The translations under genes were made by a program, and so were the position numbers. A DNA stretch of 64,000 nucleotides, taken from the NCBI RefSeq assembly GCF_036182465.1, contig NZ_CP108081.1, positions 7,688,001 to 7,752,000 of the forward strand. The letters are read 5' to 3'. The notes beneath the pieces were generated by a model. It did not search any database, had not been told where the DNA came from, and was given only the letters and a program-made list of their open reading frames with translations. This DNA is from Streptomyces sp. NBC_00258 (GTDB lineage: Bacteria > Actinomycetota > Actinomycetes > Streptomycetales > Streptomycetaceae). This document shows positions 9,487 to 17,572 of the stretch, piece by piece (the stretch's first letter is position 1; the number at the start of each line of letters is the position of its first letter).

Positions 9487-10935
9487 ATGCGCAAGACGCT
9501 CAGATGGCTGTTGTCACTCGTGGTGCTGATAGGCACTGTGAGCACGGCCGGGGCGGCCACCGCCGCCCAGCCGGACGCCACCGGCACGAACGTCGTCACC
9601 GACGACGCCGCGGACATCAAGGACCGGCTCCTCGCGATACCGGGCATGAGCCTGATCGAGGAGAAGCCCTACACGGGCTATCGCTTCTTCGTCCTCAACT
9701 ACACCCAGCCCGTCGACCACCGGAAGCCGTCCAAGGGCACCTTCCAGCAGCGGATCACCGTGCTGCACAAGGACACGTCCCGCCCGACGGTCTTCTACAC
9801 CGGCGGCTACAACGTCTCCACGACCCCGAGTCGCCGCGAGCCGACCCAGATCGTGGACGGCAACCAGGTCTCGATGGAGTACCGCTACTTCACTCCGTCC
9901 CGGCCCGCGCCGGCCGACTGGACCAAGCTGGACATCTGGCAGGCCGCCAGCGACCAGCACCGCATCTTCAAGGCCCTCAAGCCGGTCTACGACAAGAAGT
10001 GGGTCTCCACCGGCGGCTCGAAGGGCGGCATGACCGCCACCTACTTCGAGCGCTTCTACCCGCGTGACATGGACGGCGTCGTCGCGTACGTCGCCCCCAA
10101 CGACGTGGTGAACAAGGAGGACTCGGCGTACGACCGGTTCTTCGCGAAGGTCGGCACCAAGGAGTGCCGCACCCGGCTGAACGCGGTGCAGCGCGAGGCA
10201 CTCGTCCGCCGTACGGCCCTGGAGAAGAAGTACAAGGAGGTGGCCGCCGCCGAGGGCTACACCTTCAACACCGTCGGCAGCCTGGACAAGGCCTACGAGG
10301 CGGTCGTCCTCGACTACGTCTGGGGCTTCTGGCAGTACAGCACCCTCGCCGACTGCGAATCGATCCCGGCGAACGCGAAGACCGCGACCGACGAGGAGAT
10401 CTGGACGTCGGTCGACACGATCTCCGGCTTCTCCTTCTACACGGACCAGGGCCTGGAGCCGTACACGCCGTACTACTACCAGGCGGGTACGCAGCTCGGC
10501 GCGCCGACCATCGGCTTCCCGCACATCGAGAAGAAGCTGATCCGGTACGGCTACCAGCCGCCGCGGAACTTCGTGCCGCGCGACATCTCCATGAAGTTCC
10601 AGCCCGGCGTCATGCACGACGTCGACGCGTGGGTGAAGCGCAACGCGAACCAGATGCTGTTCGTGTACGGCCAGAACGACCCGTGGGGTGCCGAGCCGTT
10701 CCGCCTGGGCAAGGGTGCGCGTGACTCGTACGTCTTCACGGCCCCCGGCATGAACCACGGCGCCAACGTCGCGGGTCTCGTCGCCGACCAGAAGGCCCTC
10801 GCCACGGCCCGGATCCTGGAGTGGGCGGGCGTCGCCTCCGCCGCGGTCCAGGCGAACCCGGACAAGGCGAAGCCGCTGGCCAAGTACGACTCGAAGCTCG
10901 ACAAGCGCAAGGTGGAGCGCCAGCTCAGGCCGTAA
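9487..10935 (+). CDS. secreted S37-family tripeptidyl aminopeptidase
   Basis: 482 residues; GGGGAGA precedes ATG 9487. Signal peptide MRKTLRWLLSLVVLIGTVSTAGAATA. The mature protein is an alpha/beta-hydrolase-type serine peptidase: the nucleophile elbow GGSKGG centres on Ser178 (VSTGGSKGGMTATYF), preceded by the substrate-entry segment TVFYTGGYNV and followed by a late acidic residue in VYGQNDPWG and a late His in PGMNHGANV. This pattern fits the PS-10/S37 family of Streptomyces prolyl tri/tetrapeptidyl aminopeptidases, which release N-terminal tripeptides from extracellular proteins and help degrade mycelial or substrate protein. Length is normal for the family. Confidence 0.88.
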   Translation: MRKTLRWLLSLVVLIGTVSTAGAATAAQPDATGTNVVTDDAADIKDRLLAIPGMSLIEEKPYTGYRFFVLNYTQPVDHRKPSKGTFQQRITVLHKDTSRPTVFYTGGYNVSTTPSRREPTQIVDGNQVSMEYRYFTPSRPAPADWTKLDIWQAASDQHRIFKALKPVYDKKWVSTGGSKGGMTATYFERFYPRDMDGVVAYVAPNDVVNKEDSAYDRFFAKVGTKECRTRLNAVQREALVRRTALEKKYKEVAAAEGYTFNTVGSLDKAYEAVVLDYVWGFWQYSTLADCESIPANAKTATDEEIWTSVDTISGFSFYTDQGLEPYTPYYYQAGTQLGAPTIGFPHIEKKLIRYGYQPPRNFVPRDISMKFQPGVMHDVDAWVKRNANQMLFVYGQNDPWGAEPFRLGKGARDSYVFTAPGMNHGANVAGLVADQKALATARILEWAGVASAAVQANPDKAKPLAKYDSKLDKRKVERQLRP

Positions 10936-10995
10936 CCGGCCGACGCCACAGCCCTGCCGCGCCCGTCCGGTGGAGTCCTCGGGGAAACCCCGGGG

Positions 10996-11634
10996 CTACA
11001 CCGGGCGGGCGCAGCCCACCGGCTTCGGCCCGCCCAGCTGGACGTACAACGCCGTCGAGGGCGGGCAGCCGGTGCGCTTCTCCACCGCCGCGGTCACCTT
11101 GAACTCCGGCGCCTTCTTGCCCGTGCTGTCGCACGACGTCTCACGGACCTCGCCCTCGCCCGCGCTGTAGACACAGTCGCCCACGATGGTGCGGGGGCCT
11201 CCGCCGCCGCCCGGGTCGCCCGGGTGCGGGGCCTCGAGATTGCGCATACAGGCGTAGCCCTGCGGGACCGCGCCGTCGCCGTCCTCGTCGGCCGAGGGCT
11301 TCTGCTCGCTGATGTGCAGCACGAAGTCCGTGGTGGCGGGGCAGGGCGGCCCCTCGCCGACCTTCCCGTCGTGCCGCGCGACCACCCGTGCCGCCGCCTT
11401 CTCGCTGGTGCACGGCACTTCGGTGAACGACTCGCGCCCGAACGAACTGCACTCGTCGATGGCGAGGAACACCACCCCGTATCCCGAGGCCCGCGTCGGA
11501 GCCGGAGTCGTCTCGTCCAGCCTGCGCTCCTCGGTCCCGGACGACTGCTGGCATCCCATGAGCGCCGCCACCAGCATCAGCAGCGCGCACACCATCCCCG
11601 TACGACGTGCTCCCACGCCCCGTACATCGCGCAT
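10996..11634 (-). CDS. hypothetical lipoprotein
   Basis: 212 residues read leftward; a strong GGGGGAAAGG lies upstream of the ATG at 11634. The signal ends in lipobox ALMGC (Cys28), so the protein is a predicted lipoprotein. The mature part has six further cysteines (DECSSF, VPCTS, PPCPA, YACM, GDCVY, TSCDS, TGCPPS, VGCARP), many for its size, suggesting a disulfide-rich extracytoplasmic domain. I do not recognise the family. It is convergent with the S37 peptidase upstream and shares direction with the GH3 gene, but a gap of about 140 bases makes an operon unlikely. Confidence 0.72.
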   Translation of the reverse strand: MRDVRGVGARRTGMVCALLMLVAALMGCQQSSGTEERRLDETTPAPTRASGYGVVFLAIDECSSFGRESFTEVPCTSEKAAARVVARHDGKVGEGPPCPATTDFVLHISEQKPSADEDGDGAVPQGYACMRNLEAPHPGDPGGGGGPRTIVGDCVYSAGEGEVRETSCDSTGKKAPEFKVTAAVEKRTGCPPSTALYVQLGGPKPVGCARPV

Positions 11635-11772
11635 GGCCTTTCCCCCGATCCCCCGCCCAGCGTGACCCGTCGCCGCGGGCCCCGCCAGGCGTACGGGGTG
11701 CTTTGCGTCAGTTGGGGGCGGTGCGCCGGGTGTGCGGCGTAGGTCCCGTACGTCAGGCCCAGTAGGCCGGCC

Positions 11773-13584
11773 CTAGTACCTCAGACCGTGCCCGACGGGG
11801 TACAGCACCTCCGTCGGCTTGTCCGCCTTCTGCACCGGCACCGGCAGCTCGCCCACCGGGTCGGCGCGCCCCGCGAGCACGCGCACTGCGGCGCGCAGCT
11901 CGACGTCCGTCCAGGAGTACGCCGCCAAGTAGGCCTTCACATCGGGCAGTTGGGCCACGTCGTACGGATTGCGGATGGCGAGCGCGACCACCGGACGGCC
12001 CGTGGCGAGCAGCTGGTTCACGAGCGTCCGCTGACTGGAGGCGGCGGTGACGTTGTACGTCCCCACGAGCACCGCGTCCACGTCCTGGGCCGCCGCGACG
12101 GCCTTCGCGATGGTCGCGTCGGTGGGAGCCGTGCCGGTGGAGAGGACCGTCGCCGTGAAGCCCAGCTCGGTCAGCGCGGCGCCGAGCACGGTCGTGGGGG
12201 GCCCGGTGGTCCCGGACGGCGAGGCGGGATCGGCCCCGACGACGAGCACCTTCCGATGCGTACGACGAGAAAGCGGCAGCAGACCCCCGGAGTTGACCAG
12301 CAGAGTTGTGGTCCGCTCGGCGATGCGATCGGCGGCCTTGAGATGCGACGGGATCCCGACGACCCGGTCCACTCCGCGCCGAGTGACGTACGGATCCTTG
12401 ATCAGCCCCAGCTTGGCCTTCAGCCGCAGCACCCGCAGGATCGATTCGTCGAGGCGCGCCTCCGTCAGCTCGCCACCGCGGACGGCCTGGAGGACCGCGT
12501 TCCAGGCGACGTCCAGCTTCGGCGGGTTGAGCAGCTGGTCGACGCCGGCCTTGAGCGCGAGCACGGGCACCCGGTCGTCCCCGTACTTGGTCCGAACGCC
12601 CTCCATGCCCAGCGAGTCCGTCACCACGACCCCGTCGTAGCCGAGCCGCTCGCGCAGGATGCCGGTGAGGATGGGCCGGGAGAGGGTCGCCGGATCGCCG
12701 GACGGATCGAGCGCCGGGACCATGATGTGCGCGGTCATGATCGAGTCGATCCCGGCGGCGATGGCAGCGCGGAACGGCGGCGCGTCGAGTTCGGCCCACT
12801 GCGCCTCGGTGTGCTCGATGACGGGGAAGCCGTAGTGGCTGTCGGTCTCGGTGTCCCCGTGCCCCGGGAAGTGCTTGGACGTGGCGGCGACCCCGGCGCT
12901 CTGATACCCCTTCACCTGCGCGGCGACCATGCCCGCCACCGCCTGGGGGTCGGCGCCGAAGGACCGTACGCCGATGACCGGGTTGGCCGGGTTGACGTTT
13001 ACGTCGGCGACCGGCGCGTAGTCCTGCCGGACGCCCATCGCACGCAGTTCGGCACCGCCGATCCGCCCCGCCGTACGGGCGTCCGTGCGCGAGCCGCCGG
13101 CCCCGAGGGCCATCGCACCAGGGAAGAGCGTCGCGGGCTTGCCCACCCGGGCGACGATGCCGTGCTCCTGGTCGGTGGAGATGAGGACGGGCAGCCCGCG
13201 GGACTGTGCCAGCGAGGCCTTCTGGATGCCGTTGCTCAGGTCCGCGATCTGGTGCGGGTCACGGGTGTTGTGCGCCCACCCGAAGTAGATGATCCCGCCG
13301 ACCCGGTACTTCGCGATCAGTTCGGCGGCCGTCCGTACGCCGATCTCCTTGAGGTTGGCGTCGATGTCGGCCTGGTCGGGCGCGGTCGCCGAGTGCCCGT
13401 AGACCCGCATCACGAAGAGCTGCCCGACCTTCTCTTCGAGCGTCATACGGGAGATCAGGGCCCGGAGCCTCTTGTCGTCGTGCCTGGCGGTGTCGTCGTC
13501 CTCGGCCGACGCCGGACCGCCGACGGCGACAACCGCCGCCGCGCCCGCGGTCGCCGCGAGCAGCGTACGTCTGGAGGTGTGCAC
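11773..13584 (-). CDS. Tat-exported GH3 beta-N-acetylglucosaminidase-like glycosidase
   Basis: 603 residues from GTG 13584, preceded by GGAAGGAGC. The leader MHTSRRTLLAATAGAAA...ASA has the twin-arginine SRRTLLA motif. The catalytic TIM barrel carries KHFPGHGDT (237-245) with DSH (248-250), the NagZ-type signature whose His/Asp pair is used by GH3 beta-N-acetylhexosaminidases, and the nucleophile Asp323 in VVTDSLGM. Unlike short cytoplasmic NagZ enzymes it keeps the C-terminal alpha/beta sandwich (about 400-603). It probably trims N-acetylglucosamine from cell wall or chitin fragments outside the cell. The upstream region (13585-13680) holds small palindromes GGAAACTTCC and GAAATTTC that might be regulatory. 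Confidence 0.88.
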   Translation of the reverse strand: MHTSRRTLLAATAGAAAVVAVGGPASAEDDDTARHDDKRLRALISRMTLEEKVGQLFVMRVYGHSATAPDQADIDANLKEIGVRTAAELIAKYRVGGIIYFGWAHNTRDPHQIADLSNGIQKASLAQSRGLPVLISTDQEHGIVARVGKPATLFPGAMALGAGGSRTDARTAGRIGGAELRAMGVRQDYAPVADVNVNPANPVIGVRSFGADPQAVAGMVAAQVKGYQSAGVAATSKHFPGHGDTETDSHYGFPVIEHTEAQWAELDAPPFRAAIAAGIDSIMTAHIMVPALDPSGDPATLSRPILTGILRERLGYDGVVVTDSLGMEGVRTKYGDDRVPVLALKAGVDQLLNPPKLDVAWNAVLQAVRGGELTEARLDESILRVLRLKAKLGLIKDPYVTRRGVDRVVGIPSHLKAADRIAERTTTLLVNSGGLLPLSRRTHRKVLVVGADPASPSGTTGPPTTVLGAALTELGFTATVLSTGTAPTDATIAKAVAAAQDVDAVLVGTYNVTAASSQRTLVNQLLATGRPVVALAIRNPYDVAQLPDVKAYLAAYSWTDVELRAAVRVLAGRADPVGELPVPVQKADKPTEVLYPVGHGLRY

Positions 13585-13817
13585 GTGCGCTCCTTCCGGA
13601 GAGGGCCCGATGGGCCCGTGGAGGGGCGAGTATGAAGGAAACTTCCAAGGAGTCACGGATATCCGGGAAATTTCTGCCAGTCAATAGCGCGGACAGCCGA
13701 CACGGCGGATACACCCCGCTTGAGCTCTTACGGCGAGGGTCCTCCGGGACCCTCGCCGTACGCTTGAACCGGCGGCAGACGAAGGGCAGAAGACCGGCAG
13801 ACGAGGGGACGGACGCC

Positions 13818-14615
13818 ATGTCCGAAGTGCCACGCACGGAATGCGCCGAGACCATGAACGCGCTCCGCGAGGAGCTGCAACGGGCGGCGGAGGACCGTTC
13901 GGCGGAGGGGTTACCCACGCACCGGGCGGACGGGGACCGGCCGCTGGACGACCGTCCGGTGGAGAACCGTCCGGTGGAGGAACCACCACCCGCCGACGAC
14001 CTGGTGTCGGAGTTCGAGCGCACCCTGTCCGACCGTGAACGCACGCTGGGCGCCGGCCATCCCGACACCCTGCGCGCCCGTAGCAACCTCGGAGGTGCCT
14101 GCCAGCAGGCGGGACACGCGGATCGCGCCGTGCGGCTGTTCGAACAGATCCTGGCCGACGGGGAACGCGTCCTGGGGCCCGACCACCCCGACACCCTCAC
14201 CTTCCGGAACAACCTCGCGGGCGGCCACGAGGCGGCCGGCGACCCGGCCCGCGCAATCCCGCTCTACGAAGACGCCCTGGCCGGCCGTGAGCGTGTCCTC
14301 GGCCTCGACAACCCGCTCACCCTGCAATGCCGGGACAATCTGGCCCGAGCCCACGAACTGACGGACGCGCCGGACCAGGCCATTCCCCTCCACGAGCGGA
14401 CCCTGTCCGACCGTGAACGCACGCTGGGCCCCGGCCATCCGTACACGCTCCTCTCCCGAGGCAACCTCGCCCACACCCACCACAAGGCGGGCAACGGGGA
14501 GATGGGCGCGCAGTTGTTCGCGCACACCCTGACCGACAGCGAACGCCACCTGGGGCCCGACCACCCCGCGACCCGACACGTCCGGCAGTTGCTGGCCCAC
14601 GTACGGAGTGCCTGA
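13818..14615 (+). CDS. tetratricopeptide repeat protein (kinesin light chain type)
   Basis: 265 residues from ATG 13818 (GAGGGGAC upstream). An Arg/Glu/Pro-rich leader with the mini-repeat DDRPVENRPVEE is followed by four or five 42-residue TPR units marked by ERxLGPxHPxTL (LSDRERTLGAGHPDTL, LADGERVLGPDHPDTL, LAGRERVLGLDNPLTL, LSDRERTLGPGHPYTL, LTDSERHLGPDHPAT). Such repeats are usually the C-terminal sensor of large NB-ARC or CHAT regulatory proteins, but here there is no ATPase or effector domain, so it is a stand-alone scaffold or a remnant. Codon 13911-13913 is TTA (Leu32), suggesting bldA dependence. Divergent from the GH3 gene. Confidence 0.82.
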   Translation: MSEVPRTECAETMNALREELQRAAEDRSAEGLPTHRADGDRPLDDRPVENRPVEEPPPADDLVSEFERTLSDRERTLGAGHPDTLRARSNLGGACQQAGHADRAVRLFEQILADGERVLGPDHPDTLTFRNNLAGGHEAAGDPARAIPLYEDALAGRERVLGLDNPLTLQCRDNLARAHELTDAPDQAIPLHERTLSDRERTLGPGHPYTLLSRGNLAHTHHKAGNGEMGAQLFAHTLTDSERHLGPDHPATRHVRQLLAHVRSA

Positions 14616-14909
14616 CACACGAGGGGCCGCCATCGGCGCTGTTGGAGGGGGGCGCGCCGATGACGGCGTGCTGCCGGCCGCAGGCGGCGGAGAGGGTAAG
14701 TCAGCGATCGCAGCCAGCAGCGAGGCCGACACCGCACTGCGGTGACTCATCCGGCAGCATGCCGGTTGGACGGGGGGTGGCGAGGATGGGTTCCCCTGAT
14801 TCCACCGATTCCCGGAAATTGGTACGGGCGGGCACGGGAGTGCACAACGGGGTTGGTGTGGTGCTGTTTTGGGCCGCTCGATTGCGGTCGTTGTGGGCCG
14901 ATGCCGGCG

Positions 14910-15881
14910 TCACGCCACGGGCGCGACGACGCGAGGCTCCCGAGCCCTGAGGTCCCGGTACAGCACGGCGACCACCGAGCACACGAGCGGCAGAACCACC
15001 AACGGCAGCAGGAGCAGGGCCACCGCCGTCGGCGTGATCAGCACCAGCACCCCTGTGATGTACGGGTTGTCGTCGCTCAGCCACAACATGCCGAGGCCCA
15101 GCACGTGCGCGGCGGGAGCCGCCGCGTACCGCAGGACGACGAAGGCGAGTGCGACGGCGGCCGCGAGCAGCAGACCGATGCCGTACGTCTTCCAGGGCGC
15201 TCTCTTCGTCAGCGCCCAGGCACGTCGGACCGCCGCCTTGGAAGAGGAGTTCTCGGTCACCAGCGCGGCGGTGGCCACGCAGTGGCGGAAGTACACCAGC
15301 AGGCCGAGCGCCGCGACGGTGATCGGCAGAACCCCGCCCACGAGCCGGTACTGCCAGGTCGCGGTCTCACCCACACTCGTCCGCTCGACCCCCGGCACGA
15401 CCCCCGAGTCCGCGACGACCGAGGCCGCGAGCGCCAGGAATCCGACCACGCCGACGCGCAGCCAGATCCGCCACTGCACCCAGTAGGCGACGCCGATGTG
15501 CGGACGCATGCGCGCCCACAACACACGGACGGTCAGGGTCTGTTGACCCTCCTCCGACGTGTGCTCGAAGGCCACGGTGTACGCGGTCTGCAGCACGGCG
15601 AGGACGGCCGCGGCGAGGGCCAGCAGCAGCACCGTGACGCCCGCGCCGACCTGTTGCAGGTTCTCCATCGTCCCGTCGATGTACGCCGCGATGGGGTCCT
15701 CGTAGGCGACATCCTGGTCCGCGCTCCTCCGCACCTCCTCGAACGTCCCCCACGACAGGAGGAACCCGGCCCCCACGACGGCGCTTCCCACGAGGGTGGC
15801 GAGGCCGGTGACGAGGAGCGTGAACAGGTAGAGGGGCCGCCAGGTGAGACGGAGAGTGCGGAGGGCTTCGCGGATCAGCAT
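14910..15881 (-). CDS. multi-pass membrane protein of unknown function
   Basis: 323 residues. The start is an amphipathic helix (MLIREALRTLRLTWRPLYLF), followed by about six hydrophobic helices (LLVTGLATLVGSAVVGAGFL, VTVLLLALAAAVLAVLQ, VVGFLALAASVVADS, LPITVAALGLLVYF, YGIGLLLAAAVALAFVV and the C-terminal VLITPTAVALLLLPLVVLPLVCSVVAVLY). The layout resembles the 'membrane domain of glycerophosphoryl diester phosphodiesterase' type proteins of actinobacteria. Its ATG shares one base with the TGA of the DUF397 gene (15881), so it is translationally coupled as third gene of a leftward XRE-DUF397 operon. The coupling suggests it belongs to that regulatory unit. The 14616-14909 gap holds no convincing gene. 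Confidence 0.75.
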   Translation of the reverse strand: MLIREALRTLRLTWRPLYLFTLLVTGLATLVGSAVVGAGFLLSWGTFEEVRRSADQDVAYEDPIAAYIDGTMENLQQVGAGVTVLLLALAAAVLAVLQTAYTVAFEHTSEEGQQTLTVRVLWARMRPHIGVAYWVQWRIWLRVGVVGFLALAASVVADSGVVPGVERTSVGETATWQYRLVGGVLPITVAALGLLVYFRHCVATAALVTENSSSKAAVRRAWALTKRAPWKTYGIGLLLAAAVALAFVVLRYAAAPAAHVLGLGMLWLSDDNPYITGVLVLITPTAVALLLLPLVVLPLVCSVVAVLYRDLRAREPRVVAPVA

Positions 15882-16126
15882 CAGGACTGCGGGCTGTTCC
15901 TTACCTCGGCTATGAAGACGCCCCAGGCGGCGGGGGAGACGTGAAGGGAGGGGCGTGCGATGTCTTTGGAGTCACGGATGTGGATGGCGGAGGTGGTGGC
16001 CACCTCTACGCATTCGCCGCCACTGGAGTCGCTGTAGCTGCTCTTGAACCAAGTGAAGGCGGTTTCGACGCACTCGCCGCCGGTGTTGTCGCTGTAACTG
16101 CTCTTGAACCAGGTCAAGTTGCTCAC
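15881..16126 (-). CDS. DUF397 protein with an internally duplicated core
   Basis: 81 residues. DUF397 proteins are small partners of XRE/DUF5753 regulators in Streptomyces (BldB/WhiJ-type systems) and normally have one WxKSSYSxxxGxCVEVA motif followed by a VRDSK...W strand. Here the first motif occurs twice in tandem: LTWFKSSYSDNTGGECVETA then FTWFKSSYSDSSGGECVEVA. It is followed by a single C-terminal half (IHIRDSKDIARPSLHVSPAAW). The first four bases overlap the end of the XRE gene and its stop shares a base with the next start. It probably acts as antagonist or partner of the upstream regulator. Confidence 0.9.
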   Translation of the reverse strand: MSNLTWFKSSYSDNTGGECVETAFTWFKSSYSDSSGGECVEVATTSAIHIRDSKDIARPSLHVSPAAWGVFIAEVRNSPQS

Positions 16127-16941
16127 AGTTCACCCGCCAGCTGCTCGATCACAATCACGGACTCCTCGGGGTTGAGGGCCTGTGTTCGGATCATCGCATA
16201 ACGCCGCGCGAGTACTCCCACTTCGTCGGGCTTGGAGACCAAGTGGCTGTTTCCTTGCCCCTCCAAGTAGACCAGAGTGACCTCCTCTGGGGTCTCGATG
16301 ACCGTCATCGGACCGGCCAGGCACGCATGTCCGGCCCGCCCCATGGGCATCACCTGCAGCGCCAGGTTGGGGCGCGTGGCGCATTCGACGAGGTATTCGT
16401 ACTGTCGCCCCATCACGCTCGCACCGCCGATGTGCCGCCGCAACGCGGCCTCTTCCAGCACCATGCTGATCATTGCCACAGGCTTGCGGTCGAACAGCGC
16501 CTTGCGCTCCATGCGGGCCGCAACGTGATGCTCGATCTCCTCGGGGTCGACCGGAGGAACGGCGTGGTCATACAGAGCACAGGCGTATGCCTCGGTCTGC
16601 AACAACCCGTGGATCAGCTGGACGCAGTACGAGGAGACCGTCAGCGCATCCTGCTCCAGCTGGACCATGCCTTGAAAGTGGGCCGGATAGCGCTCCAGTC
16701 GCAAATACTTGGCCGCGGCCGCGATCAATCCACCCGCATCCAGCGCCTTCTCCGCGGCCTCGATGAACTCATCGGTCGCCGGTTTCGCGCAGGTCTCCAC
16801 GGCGCTCACGGCGGCCCCCGTATAAGCCATCCGTTCGCCCAACTCGTTCTGCGACAACCCCACCTTCGTGCGCAGCATCCGCAGCACCTCCGCGAAATAC
16901 TGCGCGGCAGGTGACGACGAGTTCTTCTTGGGTTGCGCCAT
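16123..16941 (-). CDS. XRE-family regulator with DUF5753 domain
   Basis: 272 residues. Residues about 15-65 are a helix-turn-helix (LRMLRTKVGLSQNELGERMAYTGAAVSAVE). The rest is the DUF5753 domain (VQLIHGLLQTEAYA, MISMVLEEAALRRHIGG, QVMPMGRAGHACLAGPMTV, VTLVYLEGQGNS). In Streptomyces these proteins pair with a DUF397 protein encoded next door and control development or secondary metabolism. A 4-base overlap with the DUF397 gene indicates translational coupling. GGGGGAGGT lies before the ATG. The gene is divergent from an RsbW-like ATPase gene, another frequent neighbour of these systems. Confidence 0.93.
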   Translation of the reverse strand: MAQPKKNSSSPAAQYFAEVLRMLRTKVGLSQNELGERMAYTGAAVSAVETCAKPATDEFIEAAEKALDAGGLIAAAAKYLRLERYPAHFQGMVQLEQDALTVSSYCVQLIHGLLQTEAYACALYDHAVPPVDPEEIEHHVAARMERKALFDRKPVAMISMVLEEAALRRHIGGASVMGRQYEYLVECATRPNLALQVMPMGRAGHACLAGPMTVIETPEEVTLVYLEGQGNSHLVSKPDEVGVLARRYAMIRTQALNPEESVIVIEQLAGEL

Positions 16942-17072
16942 CGCGAACCTCCCCCTTCACACGGCCACCGTGCTCAACACGCCTCAACGCCAATCAACAC
17001 CCACCCAGGCCCAGTTGCCCGCCGGAGGCGTCGACGCTCGGTCACTGGTGACGGTAGCCACCAGGGCCGAAA

Positions 17073-17088
17073 GTGTTCATGTGAACAC
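17073..17088. promoter_or_regulatory. 16-bp palindrome, possible operator
   Basis: GTGTTCATGTGAACAC is a 7-2-7 inverted repeat (arms GTGTTCA and TGAACAC) in the XRE/RsbW-like divergent region. It overlaps the proposed GTG start of the kinase-like gene at 17081. It may be bound by the neighbouring XRE protein. Binding itself is inference. Confidence 0.45.
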
Positions 17089-17527
17089 AGAAAGTGACGG
17101 AGTAAACCTCCGAGACTTCCGAGACGTCCGCGACCTCCGAGTCCGGACCTGGCGACGCAGGCTCACACCGGTGACCCGCTCCGTACCGGAGGCCCGCCGA
17201 GGGGCCAGGTCCGTACTCACGGAATGGCGGATCCCGACAGGCGCGGCCGAGGCGATCGAACTGATCGTCTCGGAGCTGTCGACGAACGCGGTACGCCACG
17301 CCCGCGTCCCCGACCGCTTCTTCGAGGTGGCCCTCACCTACGACGGCGAGAAGGCGGTGGAGATCGAGGTATCCGACGCGTCGCCCCGTCTCCCGGAACT
17401 CCAAGTGCCGCCCCTGGAGGCGGAGTCGGGCCGGGGCCTGCCCCTCGTGGCGGCCCTGGCGGAGAGCTGGGAGCTGAGAGGCAGAGTGATCGGCAAGACG
17501 GTATGGGCGAGGGTGCTCACACGGTAG
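17081..17527 (+). CDS. RsbW-like HATPase-domain (anti-sigma type) protein
   Basis: 148 residues if started at GTG 17081, the usual size of these single-domain Streptomyces proteins; there is no good Shine-Dalgarno, and GTG 17048 is possible. The GHKL ATP-binding fold shows the N-box IVSELSTNAVRHA (Glu and Asn for Mg-ATP), a G1-like box EIEVSDASPRLPEL and the G2 box ESGRGLPLV. Such proteins are serine kinases or anti-sigma factors related to RsbW/SpoIIAB. Divergent from an XRE-DUF397 operon, a known genomic pairing. The N-terminal segment LRDFRDVRDLRV is repetitive at DNA level. Confidence 0.85.
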   Translation: MNTESDGVNLRDFRDVRDLRVRTWRRRLTPVTRSVPEARRGARSVLTEWRIPTGAAEAIELIVSELSTNAVRHARVPDRFFEVALTYDGEKAVEIEVSDASPRLPELQVPPLEAESGRGLPLVAALAESWELRGRVIGKTVWARVLTR

Positions 17528-17572
17528 GCACCCCTATGGGCGCCCCGGCGTGCCGGTCGAGGCGGCGCCGCC

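Noticed and set aside
13632..13680. Palindromes GGAAACTTCC and GAAATTTC upstream of the GH3 gene considered as a DasR-type site
   Set aside because: They do not match the known dre consensus (ACTGGTCTAGACCACT-like); too short for a confident operator call.
14642..14950. Plus-strand open frame of 102 codons in the TPR/membrane-protein gap
   Set aside because: Overlaps the 3' end of the antisense membrane protein, composition atypical, no signal or domain.
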